From assembly GCA_007922195.1 (NCBI GenBank), contig ML681981.1, positions 13,711,771 through 13,775,770 of the forward strand: DNA of 64,000 nucleotides, given 5' to 3'. The stretch's first letter is position 1, and each line of letters begins with the position of its first letter. A program made the translations under genes and the position numbers. The notes under the pieces are model-generated. The model searched no databases. It saw only the letters and a program-made list of their open reading frames with translations, and was not told the DNA's origin. Positions 58,226-64,000 of the stretch are shown one piece after another. This stretch comes from Podocnemis expansa (Eukaryota; Chordata; Testudines; Podocnemididae).

Positions 58226-61200
58226 GGCACTTACGTAGGGACCCCATCTAGTCCAGTCCTACTATCCTGCACTCCCAGCAAGAAACTCTGGTCCTTGTTG
58301 CAGGGTAGAAGGGTAACCCAGGAAAGGTCCAGGCACTCTGTCATAAGAAGTGGTCAATCACAAAGTTCAGGAAGGGTTAGCGGTGGATCTGGAGTTTGTG
58401 GGGATGGGGAAGTTTCAGAACTAGAGTTTTGCTTCATGAGCATCTTTAAAAACAGGAGTTTCTAGCCCCCCAGGCCTCTGTCCTGACATGAGGTACTGCC
58501 TCACATGTTAAATTTTTCACAACTAACTCCCATGTAATAAAACAAACAAACAAACAAACAAAAAACCCTGCCATTACTTTGGTACTTGGTGCTAAATGCT
58601 AATTATATGGGAGACAAGTGAAACTAAGAGTAGTGGACATTCAATTTCTCTGAAGCCTCAAGACTGCATTAGCTGGTCTCTATTGACTGAAGAAAAGATA
58701 AACTAAGTACACAGGCTCCCAAAAGGATACCGTTCAACACAGGAGCCATTAAATCAGGGAACCAGCACGTTACCAGTTCCTTTCCTCACAGAGGTGAGAC
58801 ACGACAGGCCTCCATTTGTCAGGGGTCACTTAATGACACAAGAAAGGTTCTGACAACTGGAAAGGGGGCAAGAGTGGATTGGCAACAGTTACATTCGGCG
58901 CTCTAGCTCCCTGTCTCTTGTTCCACACGGCTGCTTGCGCCTAGGAGCTGAGTAGCTTCCGCCTGGCCCTCAGATCCTAGCCACATACACTGCAGCTGCC
59001 CCAGCTAAGAACTGAGCCTGGTTGAGAGAGAGAATTGTGCTCGCAGATGTGCAGGTGCCACTTGGCATGCACTCCTGAACAGGCTAAAACACGCAAGGTA
59101 GGCAGAGGCAGTTCCACGCAGCTGCTGCCCCTCAGTCCTTTGCAGCTATGGGGGGGAGGCTGATGGGGCAAACCGCAGAAGCAGATCTGGGCTTGCAGCG
59201 TGACAGACCTGCAGGCTGGGAATAGTGTGAGGGGCAGCTTCCACTGCATGGGTCCCTGTGAGAGGGCATGGAGCCATCTGGGCAGGGGGCTCTGACTTTT
59301 CACACTGAGGGGGCCCTGGCAGGCGCCTTCCCACTAGGCAGAGTGGGGGTCTCTCACCTTGGCTCCTCCGCGCCCAGCCCCATCCCACACATTTCTGGAT
59401 GAGCTCAGTACCACTGCAGCACTGCCAGACAGCAGCAGGGGCTGGGGAGCTGGGGGGCAGCCTGGAGCCGAGCAGCCTGAGCAAGCAGGATGGTTTCCGT
59501 CAACAGCTTTTAACTCACCCGGGCTGTGGGGGAGACTAGGAGCACCATCACCCTCAGTCCACACCAACCAGCCAGCCCACTGGCCTTGGCTTGGACACCT
59601 GCCACCTTCAGTAGCACAGTCAGCCTGGCGCTGTGAGGTGTCAGAAAGTCATGAGGATGGAAAACTCCAGCGCAGCTGCCTGCAGACTGAGGCTGGACAG
59701 GGCAGCAGAGCTATGGTGCTGGTCACGTCACACTAATTAACTTAAGACATTAAGTGAATCTCCCCTCTGTCTTGTGGAGGATTTTCAGACCCTGCTTTTC
59801 AGTGGAAACTATTGGCCATGCTCTGTTCATAGAACATAAATATGGTTTGCATAATGCTTCTTCAAGCTAAGAGCACAAGGATTATTCTTTGTATGGAATA
59901 AACTGGATGAATCCTGCTTTAAGTACAAAATTCAACTCAAACTTAATTCTGGAGGCAGCTAGCACCCCCACCATAATTTCAGGTAATTAAACTGTTAGAA
60001 GGGATGGCTTTGTTTTTGGGCAGCCAAAAAGAAGTGCCGTGATAGGAGAAACAATGAATAGGGTTAGATGCACGGCATGTAGTGCTTGAGGAAATTCTGA
60101 CCCTGCTACTGAAGAGGGAATCTACATGTCACTTCTGCAGCAGATGTATGAACCAGAAAGTCGGGGAAGAATCTGGTAAACGTTCTGCAGCTTTGCTATC
60201 ATACAATTCACTGAACATCAAGAGTTCAGAATATAAATCTCCCTGATGGTAGAATTATGCTTTGCATGTTTATACCACGACATTTTTTTCTTTGCGCACT
60301 CTATAGGAGAATATGCTATGCATTAAGCACTATGGCTCATAGAAATGTCTTGTCTAAAATGTTTCCTTCAAAGGAAAAGTGATTTAATAATCCACTTTTC
60401 ATTAAAGAAACAGAAATCTGCTGCCAGTATGCAATGAGAGTGCCTCATTCCAAGGGCAGAGTTCCAACAACTTCATTTGGAAAAAAAAAAAAGTCTGTTG
60501 CATTCATAATTCATAAAAGCATTGGCATCTATCCCATTAAACTAACAGAGGAAGAGAAATACTCATACGCTCAAAACATTCCCTCCCTCCTTCCTGAACT
60601 ATTTTTTGAAGAGCTATCATTTTCCCAAGCTCCAATGTAACCATACTGTACATGTACAGATATGCAGGTTAACCCAAAAGAATAAGAAACCTATTTTAAA
60701 AGAAAAAAAAGTTGTGCTTAACAGAACTATTGGCAAGCATTATAAATTCCACAGATTTATGATTTTCATTCAGTGATCTTTGAGAAACTTCCTTTTTTTA
60801 AAAAATGCAAAATACATACATCCATGCTTCCCCCCGATTCCTCCATCCCATCTTCTTAAGTGGTTTCTAAATTTTTTAGTAGTGCTGATATTTTCATTAA
60901 CAGCTATAAACATCTACGGTAGTGTCAGAATTCTAAGTGAATCAATTTCCTTCCTTCTTTTTGCTTTTCGTCCACCTACATCTTTCTTGAAGTGACATGA
61001 TTGCATATTAAAAGACGTCTTAATCCCTTGCTCATCCAGTTGATATATCAAAGAAAAGCTGCAGACTGGCCGGACCCAGCTCTTTCTGTCATTGTCTGGG
61101 TTCTTATTCTGCTCCCATAGCATCCAAGCACCCTTAGAAAATGATTAAATGCAACTCAGCTAGCTAGGTATAGCTCCTGTACTTTGCTGGCTCATCATGA

Positions 61201-61620
61201 GACTGATTGGTAAAATTGCTTTATTACGCAGGAAGAACTCCCAGGAAGTGAATGTTTTCAAGCAGCAAAGTTAATGGCCCATTCTAAAACATACCATACA
61301 TGATGGGTTTTAAGAAAGCAGTGAACTAATTGTGAAGTTCAGTGCAACTCAAGATGAATAAGGATGGTGCAATCTGATCCTGTGTTATGTGCTTACATAC
61401 TATGAGTGCTTTAAAAATGCCTGAGATAGATAGCTGCATTGTACCAAATGAGAAATGCAGCACATTCCGGGAAAGAATGAATCCAGTTAGATAAGCAGAT
61501 GTAAATTGCTTCCAAAAGTCAACAAGAAATTTCACAAGCTGATGCCAAATACTCTTAAAGACTCTCTTCATACTCACTGTATTGCAGTCTGGGATCATTT
61601 TATGATGGATTAATTTTAAC
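58226..61620. other. Largely unannotated stretch with an AAAC microsatellite
   Basis: An (AAAC)n run lies at 58541-58562. The 58900-59740 part is G+C-richer with opposed frames of 77-125 codons that share no domain. I considered a host first exon or CpG-rich promoter but saw no supporting splice or coding pattern. Confidence 0.45.
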
Positions 61621-62001
61621 CAGGGCAGTTTTCAAATTTTTTTGAGCCGAGCCCCTGCTTTGGGCTACAATATTTGGTTGCCTTCCCCAAAAATAAACAC
61701 AATTACTTTCCCCTCACTGCTTGAGTTTCAGGGAGTGGAAAGGTACATGCAATTGTCTCTCGGGGTGGAGTCAGTGCCGAGTGTGAAGGCTGCCAGTAGC
61801 AGAAATCCACAGCAGATGTTGACAGGGACCCAAAAGCTGGCTGGCCCATTGAGGTGAGTCAGAGGGTGGAGTGGTGCCTCCTTCCACCTGGTCCCTGCTG
61901 CAGGGGGCTGGCCCAAGCCTCACAGAGCATTGCTGCTCATCCCTCTGAGTGTTCTTCCCCACACTCCTAGGAAGATGCAACCCATAGTTTGAAAATCTCT
62001 G
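61621..62001. mobile_element. hAT-type element related to 46943
   Basis: The left end contains gcagttttcaaattttttt and the right end gtttgaaaatctctg, the same end type as the element at 46943. No matching 8-base flank was found. Confidence 0.55.
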
Positions 62002-63290
62002 GCTTTGATCATGCGGGAGCATCATGCAACACCAGCTACCCTGCCACATCCTAAACAAAGCCCTTTTCAAACTGAATATAAATAGAATCAAAAGGAAACA
62101 TTGTAAAAGGGAAATTAAATGTTGATGAAAAAGGTACAATAGCATAGTTAAATTTAAAAGGATTGCTTTGGAGATTATATGACTGTAAAATACTCAGTTG
62201 TACTGTAACACACCCACACTTCATAAACCAATCTTAAAAATATACTTAAGATAACTGTATTTTAAAGATGGGTATTCCAGAACTAATCAGTATTTGTTAG
62301 ACTGATTCTGTTTCTATTGAAGTTAATGGTAAAGCTCCTAATGACTTCAATGGGAGCAAAATTAGGCCTGTGTTAAGTGCTTTTGAAATTTCTGTCACAA
62401 ATATTTTGCCTTTATAAGCACTTTCATGACTGTAGCACAAAGTATGAAATCAAAATAGAAAGACTCATCTACTCAAACTTACTGCTATGGAAATTAACAA
62501 AAACACACTATAGCCAAGGCCTATGAATTTCTATGCAATGTTCAGGTATTTGGACTTGCACAAGAGGTTCAGATAGAAACACTTTAAAATAACCTAAATA
62601 AATTATCACATGTATCTTAAAATTTGTTTAATGTGATAGCTGTATAATTTGGAGCTATCCAAATGCTGGTCTGAGAAAAATAAAGTAGATAGTTTCTTCA
62701 ACAGCATGAAACACATAAGGGCAGGCCTGTGCATAGCACATAATTATTTATGGTAGTTATGGAACCTAAGCCCCCAGTCTATAAGGAGCATCCAAAAATC
62801 AGCATTAGGTTCTTCGGCTCAGAAAAGTTATCTTTAGATTTATACATAAAAAAAACCCATTGACTGAAATGTTGCTTTAAGTCTCACATCAACTAAGGCA
62901 GGAAATTGGGATTTATTTAAGTTAAAGGGTGGAATAGATGGTACTCTAGAGATTAACCTTTTAAGCAAATTTCTAACAGAAATTAAATGAGGAGGTTTGC
63001 TGGCATCTGAGTTGGAACTCTAGCATCTTAACTATGATCTGAAGTTAAACAGATTTGGAAGCAGGTAAGAATATTAAAAAGCACCTATTAATTGTTACAT
63101 CCCTCAGACCCTATTTGCCACTTTCCTGAGATTAGGATGTGTGGATCTGACAATTTTTTTCTTTACAGTGCAAATAACTAGTGAATTTGTGCTGTAATAG
63201 TTATTGCACATCCTATCTTCTACTGTAGTGGGAAAAGCAGTGTAATACTTGAACTTCCATGCAGCTTTTTAAAAGCTTCATAAAAATCCA
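62002..63290. other. Largely unannotated stretch
   Basis: 62303-62372 looks like an old dispersed repeat ('gacttcaatgggagcaaaat'), compare 3955-4045. No gene recognised. Confidence 0.4.
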
Positions 63291-63412
63291 GGTTCCAAAG
63301 TAGCCATGTTAGTCTAGTTCAGCAAAACAAGCAAGGACTCCTATGGCACTTTTAAAGACTAACAAATTTGTTTATCACATGAGCTTTAGTGGAAGAAAAT
63401 CCCACTTCATGT
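63291..63412 (+). repeat. Dispersed repeat A, copy 6 (forward)
   Basis: 'gttccaaagtagccatgtta', 'gttcagcaaaacaagcaagg', 'ggcacttttaaagactaaca' and 'agaaaatcccacttcat' occur in order. The clearest copy in this window along with copy 5. Confidence 0.85.
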
Positions 63413-63417
63413 AAGTC

Positions 63418-63538
63418 ATCTGGAGCATTATTTCTCAATGACCTGTCCATATACTCCCTGACAAGCTCCCTGACACAGTTTAGGAAGGCAGCAACCCAGT
63501 CCCTGGTATCAATAAGGTTTAGAAACACTGATCTTGAG
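63418..63538. mobile_element. Short hAT-type MITE, 105 bp
   Basis: The unit 63426-63530 begins cattatttctcaatgacc, and its right end reverse-complements to cagtgtttctaaacc. The flanks atctggag (63418-63425) and atcttgag (63531-63538) match at 7 of 8. Confidence 0.8.
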
Positions 63539-64000
63539 AAAGTTTAACATGCAGCAGGATACTTACACAGTTAAGTTGTTGCTGGCAGTGACTCTAAATC
63601 CCGTATTTAAAGAACACACAACAATTTTCCACATAAAACACATGCATACTGATCTTCAGACCTAGCAAAATATATTGTTCCATGTCCAACAGGTTTTGAG
63701 CATTGGTATTACCTACCTTTAAAGTGGGCTTTTACAAAGTTACATTATGAATAAAGTTTTCATTTCTGGACACACTTCATACATTAACTGATTACTAAAG
63801 ATCTCCAAACGGAGCTAACAATGTAACAAGAAGCCCTGATCTTTAATTCCTCTAACATGGTCATGCCCTACTTCTTTTCCCCCTTGTTTATGATCACCTT
63901 TTTAATGATACTTATTTTAAAGCCCGATCCTGTGGGTAAGAGAGTCATCAATGAGAAAGACACTGCACACCTCTAGGAGATACTAAGCATCTTACAGCAG
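63539..64000. other. Unannotated stretch to window end
   Basis: No supported feature. Confidence 0.4.

Noticed and set aside
59146..59736. Opposed frames of 112 and 125 codons in a G+C-richer patch, considered as a first exon or promoter
   Set aside because: No splice pattern, no domain and no CpG-dense core is visible; coding potential is ambiguous on both strands.
62960..63100. A string like 5S rRNA ('gatctgaagttaaacag', then 'gaagcaggtaag'), suggesting a 5S-derived SINE head
   Set aside because: Only short partial similarity is visible and there is no recognisable tail, so chance cannot be excluded.
1..64000. Prokaryotic-type features (operons, ribosome binding sites, CRISPR arrays, riboswitches)
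   Set aside because: The sequence is vertebrate; no direct repeat array with spacers and no gene clusters are present.

Overview
This window reads as vertebrate, most likely turtle, non-coding DNA. It is A+T-rich and lacks long open frames. It is filled with CR1 retrotransposon remnants, PIF/Harbinger and hAT transposon debris, and a short dispersed repeat that recurs at least six times. CR1 dominance together with abundant short inverted-repeat elements carrying a 'gctatgtctacac'-type terminus points to a turtle or a close archosauromorph. Several copies look like the softshell-turtle variants I remember, but that species-level guess is an inference. I recognised no host protein-coding exon, no intact non-coding RNA gene, no CRISPR array and no prokaryotic feature. 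Nearly all short open frames are chance or transposon-derived.

Layout. 1-130: a tRNA-Val-like SINE head joined to a CR1-like tail. 265-520: a large palindrome. 2045-2387: an old repeat abutting a hAT-type MITE. 5150-8500: a transposon nest. Here a dead Harbinger transposase is split by a hAT MITE with a perfect 8-bp target-site duplication (TSD) and by a second, GC-cored inverted-repeat element, then truncated by a dispersed repeat and flanked by CR1. 10104-11937: two more inverted-repeat elements, one with another hAT-like element inside it. 13945-16330: an old CR1. 20708-24560: the longest CR1, minus strand, with decayed ORF1 and ORF2. 26266-28950: palindromic repeats and dispersed repeats. 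31715-33030: CR1 with two insertions. 35128-36385: three short elements. 39812-40551, 44175-44775 and 45256-45605: further inverted-repeat elements. 46943-48530: a hAT-type element split by a CR1. 51261-54059: two copies of one hAT MITE. 55765-56042: a dimeric hAT-like element. 57435-57622, 61621-62001 and 63426-63530: hAT-type MITEs. The remaining stretches show no feature I can support.

The genes do not work together as a pathway. The sequence records layered insertions: old CR1 and Harbinger copies were broken later by MITEs and SINE-like repeats. The most informative observations are the reconstructable insertion orders, the many flanking TSDs, the loss of catalytic residues in the transposase and CR1 endonuclease, and a few structures I could not match to a named family (the dimeric 137-bp element, the palindromic tRNA-like repeats, the bidirectional palindrome). 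I found no convincing new functional system.
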